From: Sabellastarte sp. h YS-2021
Taxonomy: Eukaryota > Annelida > Polychaeta > Sabellida > Sabellidae
Reading direction: 5' to 3'
Assembly (NCBI GenBank): GCA_964017235.1
Contig: OZ024936.1
Span: 93,842,537 to 93,906,536 of the forward strand
DNA length: 64,000 nucleotides
Position 1 is the stretch's first letter, and the number at the start of each line of letters is the position of its first letter. The notes under the pieces were generated by a model. The model saw only the letters and a program-made list of their open reading frames with translations, was not told the origin of the DNA and did no database searches. A program made the position numbers and the translations under genes. This document shows, piece by piece, positions 1 to 10,569 of the stretch.

Positions 1-127
1 TATTAAATATTTTATTTGGTTCTTCAATATTAAATATTAATATTTACAAAAATATAATGCTGTCACTGGATCTTTATTTGTTATATGTGAACTCTCTCTT
101 ATTTATTTGTTATATGAGCTGTCTGCA

Positions 128-581
128 AGAGGTAGGGCCAATTTCACAAAGGGGCTCAGATTTAGTCCAGTCCCAGTCTGTGCCATTGACTCAAACATGA
201 GTCTTTTACCTCAGCCAAGGTTTTTGTTTTAAACAATTTTCATAGAAGGGGCCTCAGTTGAGACCAAGCTTATCAAATAACCAAAGAGGTTTCCTGTGAT
301 ATGTGACCCTTTCTAGTCAAAATATTTTACTTGTGACATATGTTCTTTGATTGACATATTTTATCTCTGGTAAAATGCTAATTGTCAATGGGAAACCTTG
401 TGAACACGTACAAACATCTAATACTACTTTAACAGGCTGTTTTGTATACTTGTACCTCATTTTCAACCATTACAAATTATGAAGTGGAGAAAAAAATTAT
501 GACAGCCATATTTGAGCCTCTGTTCACAAAACTTAAGTCCACTACTTACCTGGCTCAACATTTGAGCCAGTTGCTTAGCTA
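128..581. mobile_element. MITE-like repeat (TTTCACAAA family), truncated copy
   Basis: This stretch begins with GGGCCAATTTCACAAAGGG and runs through a body shared with the copies at 12143-12609, 36890-38440 and 43885-44460. The shared landmarks are 'accaagcttatcaaataacc', 'ttatctctggtaaa' and 'gacagccatatttgagcctc'. No coding capacity is visible. The right end is lost where a CR1-like LINE tail abuts it at about 582. The family assignment (non-autonomous DNA element) is inferred from short inverted ends seen in the better copies. Confidence 0.6.
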
Positions 582-1390
582 AATTCTAATTCTAATTGGA
601 CTTTTATAGCGCTTAATCTCCCCAAACAAGAGGACTCTAAGGCGCAACAAAACAAAAAGCAGTCAACAAAATTCTGTGTCCAGGGACATAACAGGGGTCG
701 AACACCATGGAGAACGCCAGGAGGATGATTCAGGCTAGGGTGGATATGCTTTGGTGTACAGGTAGGTTTTAAGCTGTTTTCTGAAGGAGGCCAGGGATGG
801 AGAGGCACGAATCACATCAGGGAGAGTATTCCACACAGTAGGAGCATCAAACGCAAAACTATTACCAAACTGTTTGACAGATTTATGAACAGAGGGGCAG
901 AACTTTGGAATAACTAGGAAATTACCACCACTTTGACTGCGCCTGGTACTATAAGAACTGCTGTAGGAAGAAAGATGTGGTGAAAAATACCTGGGAAAAC
1001 CTGTGTGAAGATACTTATAAACAAGTGTGACTGTCTTGAACACAATGTGCTGTTCAACAGGAAGCCAATGCAGTTTCTTTAGCACAGGAGTTATGCTGGT
1101 GTATCGACTGGTGTTTGATACAATTCTAGCTGCACTATTTTGGATGCACTGTAATTTGTGTAGATTGAACTTGGACAGGCTCCTGAAAAGTGAGTTGCAG
1201 TAATCCAACCGACTACTAACAAGAGCGTTGGCTACAAGCACAGAAACATCATGAGTAAGAAACCGCCTGACATGTCTGAAGTCACGGAGTTTAACAAAAC
1301 AACTTTTGCAGACATGAATAACAAACTTTATGTAAACAGATGTACAATAATTCTAATGAAGTATAGAGTACATAGTCAAAGGAACTCCAA
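582..1390 (-). mobile_element. CR1/L2-like LINE 3' fragment with C-terminal reverse-transcriptase ORF
   Basis: The - strand ORF at 735-1241 (168 residues) reads RLDYCNSLF, then IQNSAARIV, KLHWLPV, FAFDAPTVWNTLP and SFRKQLKTYLY. This is the usual C-terminal end of CR1/L2/jockey-group LINE polymerases, after the catalytic domain. It is followed by a 3' UTR with the conserved block GGAGATTAAGCGCTATAAAA and a short TTAGAA-type tandem tail at 582-600. The copy is 5'-truncated, as is usual for LINEs. The same 3' end recurs about ten more times in the window, on both strands. The right edge is uncertain because a minisatellite follows. Confidence 0.85.
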
Positions 1391-1394
1391 ATGA

Positions 1395-1890
1395 TTTAAC
1401 AATCTTTTGAATAGAAAGTGTAAGGATTTGACAAAATTTACAATGGAAAGACTAAGGTGTTGCAAGGATTTGACAAACTTTATAGTGGAAAGTCCAAGAT
1501 GGTACAGGCATTTGACAAACTTTGCAGTGGAAAGTCCAAGGTGGTGCAAAGATTTGACAACTTACAGTGTAAAGTACAAGGCAGTGCAAGGATGTGACAA
1601 ACTTAGTAGTGGAAAGTCCAAGGTAGTGTAAGGATTTGACAAACTTAACAGTGGAAAGTCTAAAGTGGTGCAAGGATTTGATGAACTCTCTGATAGAAAG
1701 TGAAACGGATTTAACAAACTTTAAAAAGTCAAAGTGATAAGGGGTCCAAGGATTTAACCAACTTTATAACAAAAACTTTAAAAAGGTGCAAGAATTTGAA
1801 ACATTTCTTAGTGAAAGTGAAAGAAAATGCAAGGATTTAACAAACTTTAGAATAGAAAGTTAAAGGAGTTTTCTATAAAGTGTCTTACCT
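1395..1890. repeat. Minisatellite, ~43-48 bp unit
   Basis: About ten degenerate copies of a unit built from 'gcaaggatttgacaaac' and 'agtggaaagtccaaggtggt' follow each other. The short ORFs across it are products of the repetition. The reverse complement of the same unit occurs at 42480-42690, directly after exon 13 of the SLC23 gene, so this array belongs to the inverted duplicate described at 1395-2700. Confidence 0.8.
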
Positions 1891-1954
1891 GGTAAGCTGT
1901 TACCTGGTGAGGGTTTTTTTTCGTGAATTTCTGTCTTGAATTTTTGTCTTGTCT

Positions 1955-2310
1955 CTAATTCTAATTTGACTTTTATAGCGCTTAATCTCCACTAAGTTGT
2001 GGACTCTAAGGAGCAACAAGACAATAGCAATATGCAAAATTCAAAATCCAGGGACAGAAATAGGTCGGCACCACGGAGAACCCATAAGAGAAAATGAGCT
2101 AAGGAGGATAAGCCTTTGCGTAGAGATAGGTTTTGAGAGTTTCTTTCTAAAAGAGGCAATAGTGGGTGATGCATGAACGCTTTCAGGGAGTGAATTCCAA
2201 ACAGTGGGAGCATCAAAAGCAAAACTGAAACCAAACTGTTTAGTGGACTTGTGAATTTTAGGTTGAAACTTTTGGAACATTAAGGAAATTTGCAACACTA
2301 ATGTCCTAAA
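1955..2310 (-). mobile_element. CR1/L2-like LINE 3' fragment
   Basis: It is 5'-truncated. The - strand reads FGFSFAFDAPTVWNSLPESV and SFRKKL, and is followed by the AGATTAAGCGCTATAAAAGT block and an AATTAGAATTAGAG-like tail. It is about 80% similar by eye to the copy at 582-1390 and shorter at the 5' end. It sits inside the inverted duplicate of the SLC23 exon 13 region. Confidence 0.85.
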
Positions 2311-2699
2311 TCTGATTGTCTCATGACGTGCTTTTCATATTTCTTAATAAAAATTATGGTTTAGTCTGAAAAGTTAATATTGTCTTTATAGTATATGTAT
2401 TGTTCATTGAATAATATCACTTTTGAGGCCTTGTGTTTACATCTTTGAAAACATCTGTCTAAATCTTCGTGTCTTGCCTTTTGTTACTGATCAGTTATGG
2501 TTATTACTTCTAATTAATTATTTTTATTTTCGAACATCAAATGCAATATTGAAAATAACCAACTAAATACTTTATAACTTGTTGCTGTATTATATAATTG
2601 AAGATGAGCTTCATTTTGTTTGCTAATATAAAGCATATTCACACTAATGAGAACATCTGAATGGATAAATGTCAAAATATTTTTAAATGCTTGCTTTTA

Positions 2700-3120
2700 T
2701 TCACTCTTTTTGACATCCTGGGGCAACGAAAGTGGACAACCTCCCATTGGTGCCTTACAATATGTAATATACTCAGTATGACTTGTGATAACTAGTTCTT
2801 TTAACATTTTGTTAACAAAATATATCATAACTTACATGTAGACTTACAGACATTTTATGTGTATTATTATCATTAAGTGGTATAAATATCGAAGAATGGT
2901 GAATTAATACATTAATATCAAATGGGCATATGGAAGCCTTGACTCTGGGATTAGGTTATAACTTTATCCAGAGGATTCTACCTGTCAATTCCATCAAATA
3001 CATGTTTCCAAAAGTTCCACCTTCTTTTGAATCAAGAATTTATCAGGCTTAATGTTTCTTGCACCAAATAAGTCTTTTTGTAATTTCCTTTTTTATTTTA
3101 TATTCATTGTTTGCATACTA
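2700..3120. other. No recognisable feature
   Basis: AT-rich single-copy-looking sequence. No ORF with family resemblance, no tandem repeat and no long inverted repeat was seen here. Confidence 0.5.
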
Positions 3121-4083
3121 GGGGCGGTATTCACTAACATTCCTATTTTAGTCTTAGTCCTAACTTCAGTAATTTATCATTTCAATCATATGCCTGATTT
3201 TATTTTTAGTACAGTAATCACAATTTTAGCTCTTAAATCTTCATGTAGAATTAATATACTTCAAATTACTAATGCCCCTGTTCCACCAAAGGACTAAGCC
3301 CTGATCCTGTCTGGGACCCTTAATCGTGGACAGTCGGTGAAAAAAAAGATAAAATGGGCGGGAAAACTGGATCGGTATTACAGTCTGGGATTAAGTACAG
3401 ATCAGCCTCAGGAAGCCTGAGGAGGCCCCAGGTGGCCTCAGACAGTCCCCGACTGGTCTGGGACTAAGAACCGACTAAGCCATTTTTCTGGTCGGTTTGA
3501 TCCAAGAACTGGTCGTTGACATACCGACTGGGTCCCAGGACGCCTCAGGGCTCCTGGAACTAAGCCCCGACTAACCCACGACTAAGTCCCGGTGTCCTCA
3601 GGCCTTCTGAGGCGTCCCCAGTCTTCCCCAGACTGAGATGGCCGATTCTTGTTTTGCAATGGGACTAAGGGTCGCAGGAGGCCTGTGACTAAGGCACTAA
3701 GGGTCTGGGACTAAGGGTCGGGGACTAAGGATCGCAGGCGGCCTGGGACAACATAGGACTGTGTAAATTTGGTCTGAGAATGCCTGGGGAAGCCTGGGAC
3801 TGGACATTTTGTTTATGGCGCGAAAAAATAATCGATTTGGGTCGGGAGAAATATCAAACATGTTTGATATTTCTCATGGCCCCAACCGACCCTTACAGGA
3901 TGCCTGGGACTAAGGAAATTTTCAAACCGACCCTCAAAAACCCTTAATCGGGAGCCTTAGTCGTGTGGTGGAACACCTACATAACTAAATTTGATTATTG
4001 ATTTAGAGTATCGTAAGAAAGTGATGATTGATAATTATGTATAAGATAGGATTAAGATTAGGAATGTTAGTGAATACCGCCCC
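3121..4083. mobile_element. MITE with 25-bp perfect inverted ends (GTATTCACTAACATTC family)
   Basis: The left end starts GGGGCGGTATTCACTAACAT and the right end is its exact reverse complement over 25 bases. The inner flanks stay similar ('ttagtcttagtcctaa' against 'aatcttaatcctatc' read inward). There is no coding capacity. A second element (3279-3975) fills the middle. A diverged relative with the same terminal motif lies at 5784-6558, and a fragment at about 56640. No clear target duplication was found. Confidence 0.8.
3279..3975. mobile_element. GC-rich element nested in the MITE, ends TGTTCCACCA
   Basis: The inverted ends are TGTTCCACCA / TGGTGGAACA, each followed inward by a GACTAAG-type motif. 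The interior is far more GC-rich than its surroundings and packed with variants of 'gggactaagg', 'gcctgggac' and 'ccgactaag' in both orientations, so it can fold extensively. It contains a 30-bp perfect palindrome at 3846-3875 centred on CATG. It is non-coding. A fragment sharing the palindrome occurs at about 45110-45150. Confidence 0.75.
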
Positions 4084-4124
4084 AGAATATATATTTATGA
4101 GTAATCATAAGTATAAGGTTTAAG

Positions 4125-5445
4125 GGCAATAGTCTACTTGAAAGATTTAACTGATCGTTAACCAGCTAAACCAGTGGTGAACCTGGGCCTCTTATTAAAT
4201 GTCTATTCCAGGTTAATTTCAGTAAGCCTACCGTTTAAATAGTCCTTACAAATTTTTAGTATATTTACCTTATCCAGTTTATCATTCCAAATACCAAATA
4301 AATTAATACATAATATCAGAAATAGACTCTTTATCAATGCAGGCGAAGGATCTGGCAATGTACTAAAGAATGATTAAATGTAAAAACTATAAAAATTTCA
4401 ACAATTGTTATTTTGCCAAAGGGTAATAGGTGATATTTTATTAAAATTGTTCAGTATTAACTTTGTGCAATAATTGTCAAGTAATTTTTCTGCACCATTC
4501 CGTCAAGACCTTATTAATTTTCAATTGGACAACAATCTTAAAGGTACAATTATATTATTTGTTTTTATTTTGTTGAATGAAGTGTTTACAAATGGAACAT
4601 AATACAATAGTTGAAATGAATGAACACAGAACTGGTTAGCTGGTGCCATTAATCATTTAAGAATTCTAAGATCTACACTGAACTCTAATTTGAGCCCTTT
4701 GATGTCTCACTCAATCGTTTCTTTCTTGGTCCAGATCAACTTAGTGTTCATCTTAAATCTGGACATGGAGCCAAATGTCTCATATATATCCTAAGCAGCA
4801 TGCAAGGAACCATCCATTAATAATTTTGCTTTATCAGCACACTGTGTGAGTCTGTCCTTATTGTTTCCTATTTTGTAACCTTCATATTTTGATTACTGTG
4901 TATTAATATTGAAATTGTTTTAGCTTGCTATTGAAGCTGAGGCAATTTTGAAAATGGCTTAAAGCAGCAAAATTGGCCGCCACTTTTTTAGGATTGTGCA
5001 GTCTTTGTTTTATCTTGGCAAACATAAGGCAATGTACAATATTATGTTTGTCAAAGAAAACAAAGACTGCACAATCCTAAAAAAATGGCAGTTTGAACAA
5101 TTTGAAAAAAAAATCACCTGTCACCCTTTGGCAAAATAACAGTTGTTGAAACTTTTATAGTTTTTCCTCAAATCACTTTTTATTTTCCAAATCCTTCTCC
5201 TGAAATGATAAAAAATCTATTTCTGATAGCATGTATAAATTTATTTGGAATGAAGAATCAGATAAGGTAAATAGACAAAAACAATTGTAAGGACTATTTA
5301 AGCTGAGGACTTAAAATGCTTGACCTTGAAAAATACATAAACTCACTGAAATTAACCTGGAATAGACATCTAATAAGAGATTCAAGTTAACCACAGGTTT
5401 TTCCGGTTAATGATCACTTAAATCTTTCAAGTAGCCTATTTACCT
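4125..5445. repeat. ~1.3 kb imperfect palindrome
   Basis: The arms 4125-4560 and 5090-5445 are inverted copies. For example, 'gtctattccaggttaatttc' faces 'gaaattaacctggaatagac', and 'gttattttgccaaaggg' faces 'ccctttggcaaaataac'. Close to the centre a second hairpin (4989-5083) pairs 'aggattgtgcagtctttgtt' with its complement. The right arm overlaps Tx1/L1-like coding sequence. The arms have diverged, so this is an old structure and not an assembly fold. Confidence 0.8.
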
Positions 5446-5760
5446 TTGGGCCAGCATGGTGTAAAAAAATCAAGGATAAAAAATCCTTTTCAGAAAAACG
5501 TTTTAAATTCCTGGCAATATTGCTTAAACGGGTTGTTCAATAGAAAGTGGTGAGGATATCTTAAATGGCCCTTTGAGATATAATAAGACTATAAATAACC
5601 CTTTATTCCATCCAGCATGGCACCACAAATATATAACATTTGCTGTCGATTTAATAAATGCAAACATGACTTTTCATTTAATATTAGAACTAAAAGAGTT
5701 GTATATTTGTCCTCATGTTAATGTTCTAGAATACTATAGAATTAATATACTTAACTAAAT
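5200..5760 (+). mobile_element. Tx1/L1-like LINE fragment, post-RT region
   Basis: Broken + strand translations read YKFIWNEESDKVNR, then LDLEKYINSLKLTWNR after a small frame correction, then NNPLFHPAWHHKYITFAVDL at 5573-5755. These match in order the region after the RT catalytic domain of L1/Tx1-type LINEs (FIW...KI.R, SLK..W.RR, W...GI..V.DL). Several stops and frame changes show it is dead. It continues out of the right arm of the palindrome. Confidence 0.6.
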
Positions 5761-5783
5761 CATTCTTAAGCAAACTTGGACCA

Positions 5784-6558
5784 GGGCCTGTATTCACTAA
5801 CATTCTTATTGTTAGAATAAGAATTTTCTTAGAATTAGAAAATTTTCTTATTCTTCGAAAAAAATTGTATTCAAAAAGCAATTCTTAGTTAAGAATTATT
5901 TCTAATTCTAATTCTTAGTTAAGAATAGTAAACAAAACATGTTGCATGCATAAAGTTTTTGATGTCACTTGATTAGTTATGTGATTATTTACACCTTTTT
6001 TGTTTGAAATGGAGTCAGAATTAGGTGCCGGATTCACAAAAGGTCTTAATCTTAGCCTTTTCTTAGGCTTAGCCCAGTCTTAAACACAACATTTTTTTCA
6101 GCTAAGAATTTTCATAAATAGGTATTTTTAAATAGTATTGTAAATTTAATTCTAGCCATTTGAAATTTTGAAGTGGGTAAAGTATACATGGTAGCCACAT
6201 TTAAAACCAGTCAACAAGATAGCATAAATCATTCACTTCAGTCTTTAATTGTAAATATAAACCTCTTAAAAATCATGATAGGAAAAAAAACACTAAATTT
6301 TTCTGGTCACAGAAAAAAATGTCTATTTGCAGGCAATTGATATAAAAACATGAAATATATCACCTCTTTCTTAACTTAAGTAAGGTCCTGATCATTCTTA
6401 GATTTGAACATCATTCTTAGAAAAAATTCTAAGAATCAGAAAAAATTCTAAGAATAAGAATTTAGTGAAAACCAAAAAGTCTTATTTTTAGAATTTTCTA
6501 AGAAAAATTCTATGGCAATTCTTATTCCAAGTTTAAGAATGTTAGTGAATACCGGCCC
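5784..6558. mobile_element. MITE, GTATTCACTAACATTCTTA inverted ends
   Basis: The left end GGGCCTGTATTCACTAACAT and the right end (read in reverse complement GGGCCGGTATTCACTAACAT) pair over about 25 bases with one or two differences. The pairing continues into 'aagaattttcttagaa' type sequence, so the ends form a long AT-rich stem. At about 6027 a further 'cggattcacaaaaggtctta' motif suggests a nested relative. It is non-coding. Confidence 0.75.
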
Positions 6559-6906
6559 AGATTTGAACCATTATCTTGAGGTTCCCCACTTTGCTTCAGT
6601 TTTCAAGTCTCGAAAGCATTTTGGACTCAGTTTTGCATATGACGCACCTATGATTTGGAATGATGACCTTCCTGATGAGGTTCGCCCTGCAAACTCACTT
6701 GCCTCCTTCAGGTCAAAGCTGAAGTCATACCTCTTTGTAAAATCATATCCACCCTAAATTTCCAATCACCTCCTGCTTTCTCAGTGGTACTGACCCCTGC
6801 AATGTCTCTGATTTATGAATATTGAACAATGTTTTTGTGTGATGCACTTCAGAGTCTGCCTTTTGTCAGAGATTAAGCGCATTAAAAGTGCTAATAGAAT
6901 TAGAAT
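6559..6906 (+). mobile_element. CR1/L2-like LINE 3' fragment
   Basis: The frame ending at 6757 reads KHFGLSFAYDAPMIWND, then SLASFRSKLKSYLFVKSYPP and stop, as in the copies at 735 and 2041. It is followed by 'gattaagcgcattaaaagtg' and a short 'aatagaattagaat' tail at about 6906. It abuts the MITE at 5784-6558. Confidence 0.85.
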
Positions 6907-6939
6907 AGTTTGCATTATTCTTTCACAAATGGGGAATTA

Positions 6940-8600
6940 TCTATTACACAAAAACAGTGGTTGATTACCTTAATTCCAAAATGAAACAAACCTACAGAAC
7001 TAGTAAAACTTTGCAGCTGATTACTTTGCTTAATGTTGATTATAAGCTTTTGTCAGGAATTTTGATCCTTGGGATGAAAGGCGTGCTCCCTAGAGTAATC
7101 CAAAGTGAGCAAAAGTGCTTTTTGAAAGATAGATAAATTGGTGAAAATATTACGACAGTCTCATACTATTTTAAATGCATAAAACAAAAAATAACTGGAA
7201 TGCTACTTCTTAGAAGCCTTGGATTACTTGAAGTGGGATAACCTTTAGTCAGTCTTAAAAGCTTATAATTTTGGAAATGATTTTAGAACCTTGCTTTTTT
7301 CATTTTTTATATATAAATTTTAATAACAAGTGAAACTGATAAAATCATGACTATGTATAGCAAGTATAAATTTTCCTTAATTGGGAGGATAAATGTTTTA
7401 AAAACTTTAGCTTGACCAAAGTTAGTGTATTTATATACAGTATTACCAAGTACCTCAAAATTTTTGTTTGATGTTGGGGAAAACAATTTAAAGAATTTCT
7501 TTGGAACAAAACTACTTAACAACAAACAGCTAGAAAAAGATATTTAGAAGGTAGATTAAAACTAATAAAAATGCATGATTTCAATAATTCATTGAAACTA
7601 TCTTGGTTAAGAAGGTCAATGACCATGGACGGTGGTTTGCAAAATAATGTTGAGTGGTCTCTGAAAATAAATAAAAAAATGACATTAGAATTCGATAATC
7701 ACTGATCGAAATAGTAGAAAAAGGCTTAAACCTTTTCTGGAAAGATGTTCTCCAGATTTGGGGAATTTTCAAGTTAAAATTTAGTCAACATGTGAATTGT
7801 AGAATAAAACTTCATAGGGGGAACTTTCTTTATGAAGAACAAGAATATGATCATCAGGTCAGCTTAAATGATGCAAAAATGTGTCTAATATGTAAATGAC
7901 ATTTTAAGAGACTTTCTGTATCAGATTTTGCTTCGAACAATGCCAACCTAAAAGTTTCTCACAAAATGTTAATTGGATGATAGTTCACACTAGTAAAGAA
8001 ATATGTGTACAATACAAAATGTGATAAAAAGTCATTAAATACTCAAGTTTTTAAAACTTGATAAGGTATTATTATTCTGTAGAAAAGTGGATAGTACAAA
8101 TGATTATGGTATTGTGATGGGTTATGCAGATAAATGGAAAATGCTGAATTGCTTGATTGAACCAGGTTTTAAAAACTAATAAGATAAAGTATCAATATAA
8201 TGTAAATATTTTGATTTAAACCACAAAACAATCTGAAAGGAGACATAATTATGATAACTCTTTTTCGTTAGTTTTTCCGGGTTTTTTTTATTTTCTCTTT
8301 GTAAAAACATTATATACACATGTGTATTCAACAGTAAAAAAGAAGTTTCTTTGATTTGAAAGACTTTAAATGGGGTGTATTATATATATTATGCATAAAC
8401 ATATCCATAGGGCATACTGTGTGATGCTGCTTCTTTATAAAGGTCTTCGTAAGAGGTTTCCAAACTCTATCTACTCTGCACCAGGTTCCCAAATCAATAT
8501 TAAATGGAGGAATAAAGATTGTTCATTTATTCTTTTTGTAGCTCAAAACAAGTATGAAGTTCAATTGCTACCTGGACAAAAATGTAAATAGGCTTTTCAA
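6940..8600 (+). mobile_element. Degenerate Tx1/L1-like reverse transcriptase
   Basis: Frame-broken translation on + reads LNVDYKLLSGIL, GVLPRVIQSEQKCFLKDR, IGENITTVSYYFKCI, and further on KYKFSLIGRINVLKTLA and PKLVYLYTVLPS. This order is that of L1/Tx1 reverse transcriptases: the N.DYK / VLP.VI...Q.GF..GR block, then the F.L.GR..VLK.L.LPKL.YL...LP block. Many stops make it a dead copy. No 3' tail was recognised. It probably belongs to the same family as the fragments at 5200 and 20985. Confidence 0.65.
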
Positions 8601-9119
8601 TTAATTTCAAGATACAAGTCCTCATTTATTATTATTTACAAAAAGATGTAAACTATGACCTAATTAATCTGAATAAAAACTAAATAAACAAAAAAGTTTC
8701 TCAGAAAAGGTGCTTTCTTTCAAATTTGTTAGAGTGTTTGGGCATTTTCAAGAAACAAGGCTGAAAAGTCTTTTGGTCTACATGCCCAAGCTGCAAACAT
8801 TTTCAGTAAATATCAACTGTTTTTAACAGCTAGATAAGTTGGGTATTATACCTAGTTCACAAGCTACGTGTGCATAAAAATATTAAACCTTTCTGGGCTC
8901 CTTTGTCGCTCAATACATTAGGCGTCATAAATTGGGAATCGTTGGATGGGACATGTTAACCAAAACACGGACAGTATTTCCACCAAGTAACAGAATTTTT
9001 TCAAATATTTGAAAAACCTTTAATGGGTTCTCACATGCTAAACTAAATGTAAACACATAAGGGGTGAAGAGGATGATGAGGTTTCTACACAAGGTCTATT
9101 TATAGAGCAATAAAGACAA
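8600..9119. other. No recognisable feature
   Basis: AT-rich sequence between the LINE relic and the solo LTR. No repeat structure or coding pattern was seen. Confidence 0.5.
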
Positions 9120-9123
9120 CATC

Positions 9124-10045
9124 TGTTACATATATGGGCGCTGTGTCTGTGCATTATTTAATCTAGGCTTTATATATATATGTATTAACAGCTAAAGTAA
9201 GGGAGTTATTGATTTTGTTTTATGTAGTACTGATGTTTATTAATCTATTTATAGACTGGGGGGAATCCCTCTAGACTAACCACAGTGATGATATTAATAG
9301 ATTTGGGGAAACGCTATAAGCTACCTGTAGGTTCTAGAACTTCCTCACTTGATCTGGTGACTGGTATTATATTCAAGTTAGTTCTATAAGATTCTAGAAT
9401 TTCCATGACCATATATAAGGACTGTACATCTGACCACACATCAGCATAGTACTTGCTGGCTATAAGGAAGGCTACTTGTGTCTTAGAACTAATGTCAAGT
9501 GGATATAAACTACTTGTGTTGTTGCAAACTTTTACTGGAGTGAATTGGATACATTGTCTGAATTGACTTGCTGTACTTCGGATATTGTGCATTCATATAA
9601 CAGAAAGTGGATTTACTGCATTTTGGACATTGTTCATATCTTGGCGAAGACAGTACAGTTGTGCAAACTCTCTGAATATCTCTATACAGACATTTTGTGT
9701 GATTGGATATCAACAGGATAACAGGATAAGGACATTTCATGTTTTCGAACATTGAACAGATCACAGGATACAGATATCTGTGTGTTAGTTGACATTGGAC
9801 AGATCACAGGACGGATCACAAGACATATTGCTGGATACAGTGGACAAACTTAACTGTCAGTTACAGTGGTCAGGTCAGATTGGTTGCATTATTGTATCAT
9901 TGTGTGTACTATTGAGAGCATACCAGTTGACTGTAATTATTTTTAATTGTTAAATAAATTTATTAAGTTAAACTTTTTGTCTTTTCCTGTTGCAACTCAA
10001 AAGCAACCGTTAATTGCTACCGTACTTGTCCCGTGACCATAACCA
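9124..10045 (+). mobile_element. Solo LTR
   Basis: Begins TGTTACATATAT and ends ACCATAACCA, obeying the TG...CA rule, and is flanked by a 4-bp target duplication CATC (9120-9123 and 10046-10049). A TATATAAGG box lies at about 9412 and AATAAA-type signals near 9950, as expected inside an LTR. An inverted copy with its own target duplication is at 37302-38309. No internal retrotransposon domain adjoins it, so this is a recombined solo LTR. The superfamily is not determined. Confidence 0.85.
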
Positions 10046-10169
10046 CATCATAAAGCAAAATTAAAGTGCAAGTTATGACAACCTAATATAGAATATTAGG
10101 AATAGTGTAACAGGCCTTTATATATAGAAAGTGTGTGCTATACACAAAATGAAGATGCTCCAATGAACT

Positions 10170-10450
10170 AAGCAGCTTGGCCTTAACTTTGCATATGACT
10201 CTCTTTGGAACGATCTGGCCGATGATTTATATTCAGCCCCTCCCCTGTCCTTATTGAAGTTTAAGCCCTATATCTCTTCATAGCAACCCTAGTTGTTGGT
10301 ATTTTTTCAAGTCTTTCTCTGTGACGCTGGCCCACACTATGCATCTGGTTAAAAGCTTATAAATCTCTGCTTTTCTGTATTATGAGCCTCGATTCTGTCT
10401 TTAAGATACAGAATAAGCATTATAAAGATACTATTAGAATTAGCATAAGA
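10170..10450 (+). mobile_element. CR1/L2-like LINE 3' fragment, diverged
   Basis: The + strand gives LNFAYDSLWNDLADDLYSAP after a one-codon gap and then SLLKFKP, the decayed equivalent of FAFDAPTVWNTLP..SFRK. The 3' UTR is compressed ('attctgtctttaagatacag') and ends with 'actattagaattagcat'. Confidence 0.65.
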
Positions 10451-10569
10451 ACACAATAAAAATGGGGGTAATAGGATCAGTATACAGTAGACTCTGGCTT
10501 ATTTTAACCCTTCTAGGATGCATCACTCTTGATAATGGTGAGTTTCCCTGTGACGTCACAGCAGCTCTA

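Larger units (their letters stand above)
1395..2700 (-). pseudogene. Inverted partial duplicate of the SLC23 exon 13 region
   Basis: Read on the - strand this block parallels the gene from intron 12 to intron 13. Positions 2321-2700 match intron 12 sequence (41936-42255, then 38975-39021). Positions 1885-1910 match the end of exon 13 and its donor: CTTACCTGGTAA on + is shared, equivalent to TTACCAG|GTAAG. Positions 1395-1890 match the minisatellite of intron 13. The body of exon 13 is gone; a CR1-like fragment (1955-2300) lies there. Exon 12 could not be found to the right. I infer a segmental duplication in opposite orientation that has decayed, not a working paralogue. The alternative is a dispersed repeat that happened to include the splice site. 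Confidence 0.6.

Noticed and set aside
1407-1631. 74-residue ORF with KSKVV-type repeats
   Set aside because: Product of the 43-48 bp minisatellite, no gene evidence.
4125-5445. Twin-priming inversion of a LINE
   Set aside because: In twin priming the two segments are different parts of the element. Here the arms repeat the same segment.
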